Under the pieces are notes generated by a model. That model was not told the DNA's origin. It made no database searches and saw only the letters and a program-made list of their open reading frames with translations. This document shows positions 7,996 to 16,941 of a stretch of DNA of 64,000 bases, one piece after another. The stretch's first letter is position 1. Each line of letters starts with the position of its first letter. A program made the translations under genes and the position numbers. Source of the DNA: Streptomyces sp. NBC_00775 (GTDB taxonomy: Bacteria; Actinomycetota; Actinomycetes; Streptomycetales; Streptomycetaceae); the NCBI RefSeq assembly GCF_036347135.1, contig NZ_CP108938.1, forward strand, positions 3,658,001 through 3,722,000. Direction: 5' to 3'.

Positions 7996-9651
7996 TCACG
8001 CCGGGGCCAGCTCCCTGCGGGCGGTGCGGCGCCGTGCCGCGACCTCCGGGTCGAGTGCCGGTACGGCGGCCAGCAGCTGCCTCGTGTACGGGTCCCGCGG
8101 GGACTCGTAGACCTGGTCGGCGGGCCCGTACTCGACGATCCGCCCGCGCCGCATCACGGCCACCCGGTCGCTGACCTGGCGTACGACCGCGAGATCGTGC
8201 GCCACGAACACCAGCGCGAGCCCGAGTTCCCGCTGCAACTCGCCGAGCAGGGCGACCACCTGGGCCTGGGTCGTGACGTCGAGCGCGGAGACCGGCTCGT
8301 CGCACACGATGACGCGCGGTTCGGCGGCCAGTGCCCGCGCGATGCCGACGCGCTGGCGCTGCCCTCCGCTGAACTCGTGCGGGTAGCGGTCGTAGTGCCC
8401 TGCGTCGAGCCCCACGCGCTCCAGCAACTCCCGCACGCGCCCCCTGATCCGCCCCTCGTCCATCCCCCACTCTCGGCTTCGCTCGAGCGGGGGGACCCCC
8501 ATCCTGCGCGCCCGCAACGGGTCGGCGATGGACTCGCCGATGCTGCGACGGGGGTTGAGGGAGGAGACCGGGTCCTGGAAGACCATCTGCACGGAGGGGC
8601 TCACACCGGACTGCGCGCGCCCCTCGTACCGGACCGCGCCGGTCGTGGGCTCCAGGAGCCCCACGAGCATCCGGCCCAGCGTCGTCTTCCCGCTGCCGCT
8701 CTCCCCCACGATGCCGAGGGTCTCGCCCCGGTGAATGGCCAGCGACACGTCGTCCACGGCCACGAGCCGCCGCTTGCCGCGCCCGAATTCACGCCGCAGA
8801 TCCACCGCTTCGAGAACGACCTCGTCCGAGACGGGTGCGTCCCCTTCCGAGCCGCGCGGCGCGTCCACGCGTGGGACCGCACCCAGCAGCTCCTGTGTGT
8901 ACATCTCCCGCGGCGCGCCCAGGACGGCCGCGACCGGCCCGTGTTCGACCGCGCGCCCGTGCCGCATGACGAGGATCTCGCCCACGCTCTCGGCGGCGAC
9001 CCCGACGTCATGTGTGACCAGCAGCAGGCCCATCCCGGTCTCCTCCCGCAGGGTGTGCAGGAGGTCGAGGATCTGGGCCTGGACGGTCACGTCGAGGGCG
9101 GTGGTCGGCTCGTCGGCGATCAGCAGCTCCGGCTCGCAGGCCAGGGCCATGGCAATGAGGGCGCGTTGGCGCATGCCGCCGCTGAACTCGTGCGGGCGGG
9201 AGCGCGCCCTGCGCGCGGCGTCCGGGATGCCGACACGGTCGAGCACCTCGACGGCACGCGCGCGTGCGGCCCGCCGGGACGCCTTCACGTGCACCCGGTA
9301 CACCTCGGCGATCTGGTCGCCGACCGCGTAGTACGGGTCGAGGGACGACAGCGGGTCCTGGAAGACCATGGCGGCCTTCCCGCCGCGCAGCCCCCGCAGC
9401 GCGTCGTCGGAGGCCGCCCGCACGTCCACGCCGGCCACACGCACCGCACCACCCACGCGCGCCCCCGTACCCCGGTGCAGCGCCAGCAGGGCGGACGCCA
9501 CCGTCGACTTGCCCGAGCCGGACTCACCGACCAGACCGAGTGCGGCGCCCTTCTCCAGGGTGAAGGAGAGCCCGTCGACGGCGCGCAGGTCACCGAACTC
9601 GACCGAGAGGTCCGTCACTTCGACCAACGGCGCCGAAGGTGAGTCGCTCAT
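7996..9651 (-). CDS. fused double ATP-binding subunit of a peptide/nickel-type ABC importer
   Basis: This 551-aa protein joins DppD-like and DppF-like halves. The first ATPase has GESGSGKST, QDPLSSLDP, SGGMRQR and LIADEPTTALD; the second has GESGSGKTT, QDPVSSLNP, SGGQRQR and VCDEPVSALD. It powers uptake through the two permeases encoded directly upstream. The ATG at 9651 overlaps the permease TGA (ATGA). The long extension of the frame back to 10269 is antiframe sequence over the permease gene. Oddity: about 14 residues (MGVPPLERSREWGMD) in the second half are encoded by a 40-bp interspersed repeat that recurs in the MFS gene at 28.8 kb. Confidence 0.93.
   Translation of the reverse strand: MSDSPSAPLVEVTDLSVEFGDLRAVDGLSFTLEKGAALGLVGESGSGKSTVASALLALHRGTGARVGGAVRVAGVDVRAASDDALRGLRGGKAAMVFQDPLSSLDPYYAVGDQIAEVYRVHVKASRRAARARAVEVLDRVGIPDAARRARSRPHEFSGGMRQRALIAMALACEPELLIADEPTTALDVTVQAQILDLLHTLREETGMGLLLVTHDVGVAAESVGEILVMRHGRAVEHGPVAAVLGAPREMYTQELLGAVPRVDAPRGSEGDAPVSDEVVLEAVDLRREFGRGKRRLVAVDDVSLAIHRGETLGIVGESGSGKTTLGRMLVGLLEPTTGAVRYEGRAQSGVSPSVQMVFQDPVSSLNPRRSIGESIADPLRARRMGVPPLERSREWGMDEGRIRGRVRELLERVGLDAGHYDRYPHEFSGGQRQRVGIARALAAEPRVIVCDEPVSALDVTTQAQVVALLGELQRELGLALVFVAHDLAVVRQVSDRVAVMRRGRIVEYGPADQVYESPRDPYTRQLLAAVPALDPEVAARRRTARRELAPA
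8464..8503. repeat. 40-bp interspersed repeat, copy 1 (inside ABC ATPase gene)
   Basis: The element runs from CCCCCACTCTCGGCTTCGCT to GAGCGGGGGGACCCCCATC and is identical to 28817-28856. Its C-run and G-run can pair, and GGGGGACCCCC forms an alternative hairpin. Here it lies antisense to the plus strand but in frame inside the second ATPase domain. Confidence 0.85.
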
Positions 9652-10646
9652 GTCAGTACCACCCGTCGGTCGGCCACCGCGTACAGCACGTCCGCGACGG
9701 CATTGGCCAGGACCACGAAGAAGCCGGTGACCAGGACCATGCCGACGACCACCGGCAGGTCGACGACGCTCACCGCGTGCACGAGTTCGCGCCCGAGACC
9801 GGGCAGCCCGAACATCGCCTCCGTGAGGACGGCACCGCCGATCGCCGACCCGAAGTCGTTGGCGTTCAGCGCGATGACCGGCGCGACGGCGCCCCGCAGG
9901 GCGTGCCGCCCGATGATCGCGCGCTCCCCCACGCCGTACGCGCGGAAGGTGCGCACATGGTCCTCGGCGAGCGTCTCCAACATCGAGGCCCTCGTCAGGC
10001 GGGCGTACTTGGCGGCCTCGATCAACGCGAGGGACAGCCAGGGCAGCAGCAGGTTCCATGCCCACTGCTCGGGGTCCTCGGTGAAGGGCACGTACTGCGG
10101 GAACGGCAGCCATTGCAGCTGCCCGCACACGATGATCATCAGCACCAGGCCGATGACGAAGACGGGCGTGGCCGTGCCGGCGAGCGTGATGCCGGTCAGC
10201 ACCCGCTCGCTGATCCGGCCGCGCCGCCAAGCGGACAGCACACCGGTGCCGACGCCGATGACGAGCCACAGCACCATCGCACCGAACACCAGCGACAGGG
10301 TGACCGGCAGCTTCGCCCAGATCAGCTGGGTGACCTGCTGGTCGCCCTGGTACGAGAGGCCGAGGCAGGGTGCGCCGCAGTGCTGCACCGACGTACCCGT
10401 CGAGTAGTCCTGACCGGCGAAGATGCCCTGCAGGAAGTGCCAGTAGCGCAGGTACAGCGGGTCGTCGAGCTTCAGCTGCTCGGTGACCTGGTGCACTTGG
10501 GCGGGCGAGCAGCGCGGGCCGCAGGTGATCTGCGCGACGTTGCCGGGGGCGACGTAGAAGACGAGGTAGATGATCACGGAGATCGCGAGCAGGGTGACGA
10601 CGGCACCGACCAGGCGCCGTACGGCGAAGCCAAGGAAACCGCTCAT
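9648..10646 (-). CDS. ABC transporter permease (DppB-type)
   Basis: A 332-aa inner-membrane subunit with an N-terminal span (VVTLLAISVIIYLVFYVAPG) typical of DppB/OppB permeases, a large loop containing two Cys pairs (about 65-130), then five spans. The EAA-like coupling segment (ARLTRASMLETLAEDHVRTF, then RAYGVGERAIIGRHAL) contacts the ATPase. It is coupled by ATGA overlaps both to the DppC-type gene upstream and to the ATPase downstream, so the four genes form one operon. The cysteine-bearing loop is longer than in E. coli DppB but common in actinobacteria. Confidence 0.92.
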   Translation of the reverse strand: MSGFLGFAVRRLVGAVVTLLAISVIIYLVFYVAPGNVAQITCGPRCSPAQVHQVTEQLKLDDPLYLRYWHFLQGIFAGQDYSTGTSVQHCGAPCLGLSYQGDQQVTQLIWAKLPVTLSLVFGAMVLWLVIGVGTGVLSAWRRGRISERVLTGITLAGTATPVFVIGLVLMIIVCGQLQWLPFPQYVPFTEDPEQWAWNLLLPWLSLALIEAAKYARLTRASMLETLAEDHVRTFRAYGVGERAIIGRHALRGAVAPVIALNANDFGSAIGGAVLTEAMFGLPGLGRELVHAVSVVDLPVVVGMVLVTGFFVVLANAVADVLYAVADRRVVLT

Positions 10647-11638
10647 GCCTTGGCCTCCCGCTTGCGTCCCGTGCCGACCCGCAGCCGTGAGGCCGCGCGC
10701 GGGTCGAGGGCCGTGCGCACTCCGTCCCCGAGGACGGTCAGCGCCAGCACGGTGATGAACAGGGAGCCCGCGGGCAGCAGCAGGTACTGCGGCGCCGCCT
10801 GGTACCAGACGTCGGCCGCGGTGAGCATCTGCCCCCAGGACGGGGTGGGCGGCTTCACGCCGACGCCGAGGAAGCTGAGTGCGGCCTCGACAGTGATGTT
10901 CGTGGGGACGAGCAGGGCCGCGTACGTGATGACGGGCGCGGCGAGCGCGGGCAGCAGTTCGCGGCGGGCGACCCGCCAGGAGCCCCAGCCGCTGAGCCGG
11001 GCGGCGGCCACGTAGTCGAGCTCCTTGAGCGTCAGCGTGTGGGCGCGCACGATCTTCGCGGTCGAGCCCCAGGCCACCAGGCCGATGATGAGCGCGACCA
11101 GGACGGGCCGCGGAAAGCCGCTGGGGACGATCGCGAGCAGCGCGAGGGACATGATCATCAACGGCATGGCGATGATGATGTCCGTGACCCGGCTCAACAG
11201 TTGATCAACCCATCGATTGCCCAGGCCGGCCGCGACACCGACCACGATCCCGATGAGGACCTGCACCAGCGTGGCCGCGAACGCGACTCCCAGGGAGACC
11301 CGGGCGCCGTACACGAGCCGGGCGAAGAGGTCGCGGCCCGTCTGCGGTTCGACGCCGAGCCAGTGGTCCCCGCTGATGCCGCCGAGCGAGCCGACCGGCA
11401 CGCCGCCGCGCGCGGAGTCGACGAGCCCCGGATGGTAGGTGGTCGGATCCTGGCCCTCGATCGCCGTGAACAGCGGTGCGGCGAGCGCGACCAGGACGAG
11501 CAGCGCGACGACGCCCGCCGCGACGAGGGCGGCGCGCTGCGCACGCAGCCGCCGCCAGAACTGACGGGCCCCCGAGGCCCCCGGCACGGACGAGGTGTCC
11601 GTGCCGGGGGCCTGAGAGGCGACGATTGCCTCGCTCAC
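10643..11638 (-). CDS. ABC transporter permease (DppC-type)
   Basis: A 331-aa permease with a cytosolic N-terminus, a first span (ALVAAGVVALLVLVALAAPL), a periplasm-side loop containing GGISGDHWLGVEPQTGRDLF (the DppC family signature region) and five further spans with the EAA-type loop RLSGWGSWRVARRELLP. It pairs with the DppB-type subunit, whose start overlaps its stop by 4 bp. Only four bases separate it from the solute-binding gene upstream. Confidence 0.92.
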   Translation of the reverse strand: MSEAIVASQAPGTDTSSVPGASGARQFWRRLRAQRAALVAAGVVALLVLVALAAPLFTAIEGQDPTTYHPGLVDSARGGVPVGSLGGISGDHWLGVEPQTGRDLFARLVYGARVSLGVAFAATLVQVLIGIVVGVAAGLGNRWVDQLLSRVTDIIIAMPLMIMSLALLAIVPSGFPRPVLVALIIGLVAWGSTAKIVRAHTLTLKELDYVAAARLSGWGSWRVARRELLPALAAPVITYAALLVPTNITVEAALSFLGVGVKPPTPSWGQMLTAADVWYQAAPQYLLLPAGSLFITVLALTVLGDGVRTALDPRAASRLRVGTGRKREAKA

Positions 11639-11642
11639 GGTG

Positions 11643-13361
11643 CTACTTCACCGCGACCTGGGAGATGTCCAGCACGCCGGTCCAGTCGCTGATCACGATG
11701 TTCTTGACGGCGCTGCCGTACAGGCGCTTGTAGACCGGGTGGAACAGGGGCACGGTCAGGGCCTGCTCACCGATCTTCTTGTCCAGTGCACCCCAGCGCT
11801 TGGCGGCCTCGTCAAGATCGGTCAACTTGTTGATCGCGTCAATCTCGGCATTGACCGACTTGTCATTGAGGAAGCCGGTGTTGAAGTTGGCGCCGTCCTT
11901 GACGATCTGCCGTCCGTCGAAGATCGGGGCCAGGAAGGGACCGCCCGAGGGCCAGTCGGCACCCCAGTGGGCGAGGAAGAAGCCCGGCTCGGTCTTGACG
12001 CTGTGGATCTTGTCCTTGTAGTCGTTGATCTCCAGGCCCTGGAGCTTGACGGTGATCCCGGCCTTCTTGAGCGCGTCCTGGATCGCGGTCGCGATCTCCG
12101 GGCTGGTCTCGAAGTCCTTGTCGTTGGAATGCGTGAGCGTGATGGTGAGCCCGTTCTGGTAACCGGCCTCCTTCAGCAGCTCCTTCGCCTTCTCCGCGTT
12201 GCCGGACTTGCCCGCCGGGAAGAGGTCGTACGGCGTGTAGCCGAAGGACTTCTGGTTCGGCAGATAGGTGGTCGCGGCCTCGGCCAGCGACGACCCGCCG
12301 GCCGCGTTGATCACCGACGTACGGTCGATGGCGTACGAGATCGCCTGCCGCACCTTCGGATTGTTGAACGGCTTCACCTTCGGGTTGAAGGCGATGTAGT
12401 TGGTGTAGCCGAAGTGTCCGGTGCCGACGCGTGAGGCGAGTTCCTTGTCACCGGAGACCTTGGCGAGCTCGGCAGGCCCCAGGTTGGTGTCCGTCGTCAC
12501 GGCCGTGGCGTCCGCTCCCTGAGACGCGGACAGCCGCTGGTTGATCACGGACGAGTCCAGACCCGACCGCACGTCGATCTTGTCCGGGTAGGCCTTGCGC
12601 TCGGCGTCGGTCGACGCGGACCAGTACGTGTTGCGCTCCAGGGTGAGCCGCTCACCGTCGTTCTCGTTCTTGACGACCTTGTAGGGGCCCGAGGAGACCG
12701 GGTGCTCCTCGTACTTCGTGCCGTTGTCCTTGGCCTTCGGGACCGGCGCGAACTGCGTCTGCGTGGCGAGGTAGGGGAACTCGCCCTCGGGCTTGTTGAG
12801 ATGGAAGACGATGGTCAGGTCGTCCGGCGTCTCGATCGAGTCGAGGCCCTTCTTGTCCTTGTACGGGCCCTGGTAGTCGGCGCCGCCGATCAGCCAGTCC
12901 CTCAAGTAGGGGGCGCCGCCGGAGAGTTCGGCGGCGAAGGAGCGCTCGATGCCGTACTTGATGTCGGCGGAGGTGATCGCGCTGCCGTCCTCGTACTTGA
13001 GGCCCTTCTTCAGGGTGTACGTCCACACGGTCGCGTTCTTGCTCGGGCGGCCGGTGTCCGTGGCGAGGTCGGGGACGACTTCGGCGCCGGCGGCCCCGCT
13101 CTCGCGGTTGCGCGTGGTGAGCGTACGGAAGACGAGGGAGGGGACGTTGCCGCCGCCGGAGGTGTAGAGGCGCGCCGGGTCGAAGTCCTCCTGCGGGTTG
13201 GCGTTGAGGACCGTCAGCGTGCCTCCCTTCCGCGGCTTGGAGTCGCCACCGGCGCCCTTGGCATCGTTGTCCTTCGGCCCGCAGGCGGCGGCACCCGCTG
13301 CCACGACCAGGCTGACGGACACCGCGGCCACGCGGCGCGCTATGAGGGACGGTTGACGCAT
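11643..13361 (-). CDS. extracellular solute-binding lipoprotein, family 5
   Basis: A 572-aa lipoprotein. The signal peptide ends in the lipobox GAAAC, so Cys27 or thereabouts becomes lipidated and the receptor stays on the outer face of the membrane. Family 5 features include GGTLTVLN, NPQEDFDPARLYTSGG, the VVPDLATDTGRPSKNATVWT block, and VRQAISYAIDRTSVINAAGG. It delivers oligopeptides or another family-5 ligand to the permeases encoded just downstream; the ligand cannot be told from sequence. ATG with GAGAGGTC upstream. It is the first gene of the operon and has a long leader. Confidence 0.93.
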   Translation of the reverse strand: MRQPSLIARRVAAVSVSLVVAAGAAACGPKDNDAKGAGGDSKPRKGGTLTVLNANPQEDFDPARLYTSGGGNVPSLVFRTLTTRNRESGAAGAEVVPDLATDTGRPSKNATVWTYTLKKGLKYEDGSAITSADIKYGIERSFAAELSGGAPYLRDWLIGGADYQGPYKDKKGLDSIETPDDLTIVFHLNKPEGEFPYLATQTQFAPVPKAKDNGTKYEEHPVSSGPYKVVKNENDGERLTLERNTYWSASTDAERKAYPDKIDVRSGLDSSVINQRLSASQGADATAVTTDTNLGPAELAKVSGDKELASRVGTGHFGYTNYIAFNPKVKPFNNPKVRQAISYAIDRTSVINAAGGSSLAEAATTYLPNQKSFGYTPYDLFPAGKSGNAEKAKELLKEAGYQNGLTITLTHSNDKDFETSPEIATAIQDALKKAGITVKLQGLEINDYKDKIHSVKTEPGFFLAHWGADWPSGGPFLAPIFDGRQIVKDGANFNTGFLNDKSVNAEIDAINKLTDLDEAAKRWGALDKKIGEQALTVPLFHPVYKRLYGSAVKNIVISDWTGVLDISQVAVK

Positions 13362-13682
13362 CGGAAGACGACCTCTCGAATGGTGAGACGGATTGACGCA
13401 GAGTGAGACGGAAGAGAGCAGAGCTCGCCCAAGGCGTCAGGCGTCGACATCCGACCGCAGAGAGACCGACGTGATCGGTGACAGAGACCGGCGGAATCCA
13501 CGGGAGATCCGCACGCCGGCACACGGCGAACGGACAACATGGAAGAAATCGAAGACAGCGACGCACTCGCCAGGGGCGGGCGTCAGCAACAGTGAATATC
13601 GGCCACGCAGAGCGCGGTCACGCCGAGCAGCGCCAGCTCAATGGCGGCGCGGGCGGAGACGTGACGAGGCGACATGCGGAGA
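13362..13682 (-). promoter_or_regulatory. about 315-nt leader of the ABC importer operon
   Basis: From the promoter at 13683-13711 to the start codon there is a leader of about 315 nt. It contains two direct GTGAGACGGA blocks (near 13383 and 13403, plus-strand reading) and short open frames, but no coding region I can support. No riboswitch consensus was recognised. Confidence 0.45.
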
Positions 13683-13711
13683 AATATGAACGAACTTTCG
13701 GCGCATGTCAA
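13683..13711 (-). promoter_or_regulatory. vegetative-type promoter for ABC importer operon
   Basis: On the minus strand TTGACA (13711-13706) and CATATT (13688-13683) are separated by exactly 17 bp, close to the HrdB consensus. Transcription would begin near 13677. Confidence 0.65.
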
Positions 13712-13731
13712 CGTGACCTGTGGGGCGTCTG

Positions 13732-15333
13732 TCAACTCCCGGGATACGGCCAGGGGTTGGCCAGGCAGTGGATCCCGTCGTGGTCGAGGAACTTGGTCTG
13801 CTGCTGCATGACGGGGGCGAGTTCGCCGTCCTTGTCGCAGGTGACGTGCCCGTATCCGAGACGGTGGCCGACCTCGTGGTTGATCAGCATCTGCCGGTAC
13901 GCGTGAATCTTGTCACCGTAGGTCTTGGAGCCCTGGGCCCAGCGGTACGCGTTGATCATGACGCGCTCGGTCGACGCCGAGTCGCACGACACGTTGTCCT
14001 CCGTCGTGTCGAGCCCCGACTTGGCGCACCAGGTGGCGGTGGTGCCCGGGCTCGCGAGCGTGATCACGAAGTCGGGCTTGCCGGAAGAGATCCGCTCGAA
14101 GGTGCGGCCGCCGTTGTGGGCCCAACTCCGGTCGTCGTTCAGGGTCTTCTGCACGGCCTGCGCGAAGAGGGCGCCGTCGAGACCGAGGCCCTGCTCCACG
14201 TCGACGCGATAGGTGTACTTGCGGCCCTTGCCCGGCGCCTTGTCGAAGCCGGGGACCGCGTCGAACTTCCCCGACCCCTTGAGCTTCGCGCCGAGCGCGT
14301 ACTTCTTGCCCATCTTCTGGTCGTACGTCAGTGTCGTCGCGGCCTTCGCACTCGGTGTCCCCGACTGGGTCGGCCGGCCGTCCCCGCGCGAGGCGGAGTC
14401 GCCGGTCTCCCGGTCGCTGCCGCCTGCGGACTGCGCACGCACAGCGGCGTCCTCCCGCCCGGTGGCGACCTGTCCGGCCACGACGACGGCCAGCACGGTG
14501 GTGACGGCGGCCGCCGCGATCCCGGTGAACGCCCGCCCCTTGCCGCCCTTGCCCTTCGCCGGCGCCTCGACCTCCGGCAGCGGCTTCTCTCCGGCCTCCG
14601 TGTCCCAGTCGGTGACGGGACCGTAGGGGTCGGCGCGATCCGGTGCGGTGTCGCGGAACGCCGAGTCACGGAGTGCCGTGTCGCGGCGCGCGAAGACGTC
14701 GTCGTCCTCGTCGAGCTCGAAGGCGTCGACGTAGGACTGCCGGGGGCCCGGCACGGTCTCCTGGCGCTGACGCGGGATCCGGGGCCCGGGAGGCGCACCC
14801 GGGGGCGCCCCCTGAGGCACACCACCGGCCCTGAACTCGCCCCAGCCGCCGCCCGGTTCACGCTGCTCGGGATGACCACCACGCACACGAGGGACGCCAT
14901 GGGCGGGAGTCCCGTCGGCGAAACGGGGCACCCCGTGGGCCGGAGTCCCGTCCGGGAAACGCGGCACCCCGCGCGCGGGAGTGCCATCAGCCATACGCGG
15001 GATGCCGTGCGCCGGTGTCCCGTCGGCGAAACGGGGCACCCCATGCGCGGGAGTCCCGTCCGGGAAACGCGGCACCCCATGCGCCGGTGTCCCGTCAGGA
15101 AAGCGCGGCACCCCCCGAGACGGAGCCCCGCTCACCGGCGGATACGGCCCCAGGGCGCTCTGCGGGCCCTGGGGACCCTGCGGGGCCTGGGGGTCCTGCG
15201 CGCCCGCGGGTGGAGTCGCCGCGCGACGCGAGCGAGTGGGTTCCGGCACCGGAGCCGCGCCCGGTGCGGGAACCTTGGGTATCTCCGAGGTGTCGGTCTT
15301 GCCGGCCCGCCCCGGACGACTGTGACGTCCCAC
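13732..15333 (-). CDS. DUF3152 protein, membrane-anchored, metzincin-like motif
   Basis: A 533-aa protein. Residues 1-180 are Pro/Gly-rich and include seven 12-residue repeats (GVPRFPDGTPAH type, about 74-155). A single span (AFTGIAAAAVTTVLAVVVAG) near 280 is followed by an extracytoplasmic DUF3152 domain with NHEVGHRLGYGH, a HExxHxxGxxH zinc-protease signature, near the C-terminus and two Cys nearby. The domain suggests an anchored extracellular protease or a degenerate relative; family function is not established. GTG start with GAGG upstream, eight bases after the hydrolase gene, so the pair is probably one operon. Confidence 0.85.
   Translation of the reverse strand: MGRHSRPGRAGKTDTSEIPKVPAPGAAPVPEPTRSRRAATPPAGAQDPQAPQGPQGPQSALGPYPPVSGAPSRGVPRFPDGTPAHGVPRFPDGTPAHGVPRFADGTPAHGIPRMADGTPARGVPRFPDGTPAHGVPRFADGTPAHGVPRVRGGHPEQREPGGGWGEFRAGGVPQGAPPGAPPGPRIPRQRQETVPGPRQSYVDAFELDEDDDVFARRDTALRDSAFRDTAPDRADPYGPVTDWDTEAGEKPLPEVEAPAKGKGGKGRAFTGIAAAAVTTVLAVVVAGQVATGREDAAVRAQSAGGSDRETGDSASRGDGRPTQSGTPSAKAATTLTYDQKMGKKYALGAKLKGSGKFDAVPGFDKAPGKGRKYTYRVDVEQGLGLDGALFAQAVQKTLNDDRSWAHNGGRTFERISSGKPDFVITLASPGTTATWCAKSGLDTTEDNVSCDSASTERVMINAYRWAQGSKTYGDKIHAYRQMLINHEVGHRLGYGHVTCDKDGELAPVMQQQTKFLDHDGIHCLANPWPYPGS
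14885..15114. repeat. 36-bp tandem repeats encoding 12-residue units
   Basis: About six and a half units of 36 bp inside the DUF3152 gene encode GVPRFxDGTPAH. Units differ by few substitutions, so the array has expanded recently or is being homogenised. Confidence 0.8.
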
Positions 15334-15341
15334 GTCCCGCC

Positions 15342-16331
15342 TCAGCTCCCCGCGCCGACGGCGGCCGATGAGGTCAACTCGTCGGTGTCCGCGAGGAGTT
15401 CACGGAACGCCGCGGCCACCACGTCCGGGTACTCCATCATCGCGACGTGCCCCGCCTCCGGCAGCGACAGCAGCCGGGAGTCACGGAAGGAGCGGGCCGC
15501 GCGCTGCGCCATGCGGTAGCCGACGAGCTGGTCGCGGCCGCCGTAGACGAGGAGCGTCGGCGCGAGCACCCGCTCGGCCTGGCGCCACAGTCCGTGCTGG
15601 CCGCCCAGCGTGTACGCGTCCACGAGGCCGCGCGACGAGCGCGTCATGGCGTCCCAGAAGTAGGGGAGGGCGAGCCGCCGCTCCAGCTCCTCGACCGCGT
15701 CGCGGAACGCCTCGGGCGCCACCCTGTTGGGGTCGCCGTAACAGAGCGCCATGACCCCGCGGACGCGCTGCTCGGCGCTCCAGTCCTTGGTGAGCCTGGT
15801 GAACAGCCGCGCCACGCCGGGCACCGAGAGCAGCGCGGTCGGCCACGCGGTGCGCTGCGCCCGGATCTCCGGCAGCGCGGGCGAGACCAGCGTGAGCGTA
15901 CGGACCAGATCGGGGCGTACGGCCGCGACGCGTGTCGCGACGGCACCGCCCAGCGAGTTGCCAAAGAGGTGCACGGGTCCGCGCGAGGCCGCGTCGAGAT
16001 AACGGATGACCGCGCGCGCGTGCCCCGTGACCGAGTAGTTCCCGTCGTCCGGCGGCGGCGAGTCACCGAAGCCGGGCAGGTCGAGGGCCTCGCTGTCCAC
16101 GAGCCCGTCGAGCTGCGTCATCAGCGCGGACCAGTTCTGCGAGGAACCGCCCAGGCCGTGCACGTACAACGCGGGCGGCAGTCCGGCACGCGCCGGCGGT
16201 CTCGACCGCACCGAAAGTGTGATCCCCGGCAGTCCCACCGATCGCAGCCGCTCCCCCGCCGCGACCCTGACGGCACTGGCCTTCGGCGTGACGGTGGTGG
16301 CCAGCGCGGGCGGCAGCTCGGTCGAAGACAT
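15342..16331 (-). CDS. alpha/beta hydrolase
   Basis: A 329-aa hydrolase with no signal peptide. It has the oxyanion segment YVHGLGGSSQNW (about 54-65), nucleophile elbow FGNSLGGAVA (about 122-131), an acid-residue loop VYGGRDQLVGY and terminal histidine in EAGHVAMMEYPD. The fold includes esterases, lipases and C-C hydrolases; no substrate can be assigned. It precedes the DUF3152 gene by 8 bp on the same strand. A TAACAT -10 box ends six bases before the ATG, consistent with a leaderless transcript. Confidence 0.9.
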   Translation of the reverse strand: MSSTELPPALATTVTPKASAVRVAAGERLRSVGLPGITLSVRSRPPARAGLPPALYVHGLGGSSQNWSALMTQLDGLVDSEALDLPGFGDSPPPDDGNYSVTGHARAVIRYLDAASRGPVHLFGNSLGGAVATRVAAVRPDLVRTLTLVSPALPEIRAQRTAWPTALLSVPGVARLFTRLTKDWSAEQRVRGVMALCYGDPNRVAPEAFRDAVEELERRLALPYFWDAMTRSSRGLVDAYTLGGQHGLWRQAERVLAPTLLVYGGRDQLVGYRMAQRAARSFRDSRLLSLPEAGHVAMMEYPDVVAAAFRELLADTDELTSSAAVGAGS

Positions 16332-16343
16332 GCGGCAATGTTA
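16332..16343 (-). promoter_or_regulatory. leaderless-type -10 box (hydrolase 15342-16331)
   Basis: TAACAT on the minus strand lies six bases before ATG, so transcription would begin at or next to the start codon. Confidence 0.5.
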
Positions 16344-16489
16344 CGAGACGATCACGCAGTGGTTCATGTGTTCGCCGTCACAAGTGGTGACCGGATCGCA
16401 TAGCGCCTGGATCGCGTGTCTCCTAGGCTTCAGACGAGGGCACTCGTCGTACATCAGGAGCGCACTCGCACCGCTCGGGAAGAGGAACC

Positions 16490-16708
16490 ATGACACTCGA
16501 TCCGACAGACCCCGAGACCTTCAACGACCAGTTCCGGGACATCCTCGCCACGGAGGCTCCCGAAGCCGACGCCGCCGAGCAGGTCACCGAGCTGGACCCG
16601 GCCGACGAGGACGATCCGCAGCCCGTCGGCGACCCCTTCAACGCCAACGAGGCGGACATCGCCGAGCAGGCCAGGGTCGTACGCATCAACGAGGACGACT
16701 ACCGGTAA
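16490..16708 (+). CDS. small acidic conserved hypothetical protein
   Basis: A 72-aa protein, very acidic, with no Cys, no membrane span and no domain I recognise. It opens MTLDPTDPETFNDQF and ends RVVRINEDDYR. ATG preceded by GAAGAGGAACC. It lies divergent to the hydrolase gene and upstream of a TetR gene on the same strand. Compact composition with a clear start suggests a real small gene of unknown role. Confidence 0.75.
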   Translation: MTLDPTDPETFNDQFRDILATEAPEADAAEQVTELDPADEDDPQPVGDPFNANEADIAEQARVVRINEDDYR

Positions 16709-16941
16709 TCGACGGGAACGCACACCAGTGACAAACGAGGGCGACTGCCGGTGCCGGGACGCCGCTGACCAGGGCAGTCGGGGCGGCGCAGCGCCCACCT
16801 CGCCCCGTTCGGAATGGTTTGTGCCTCTATCGCCCGCGTCCGGTCCGTGAAATTCTGCGCTCGCACCGCGCACACCAGGGTTACCGAAAAGTACGATGGC
16901 CGCGCGGCGCACACCGCATGTGGACAATTTTGGGAGGCGGC

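Noticed and set aside
9652..10269. N-terminal extension of the ABC ATPase frame
   Set aside because: The extension overlaps the DppB-type permease in another frame, while a coupled ATGA start at 9651 begins the conserved domain.
14885..15114. CRISPR-like array in the DUF3152 gene
   Set aside because: The repeats are coding, 36 bp and contiguous, with no unique spacers.
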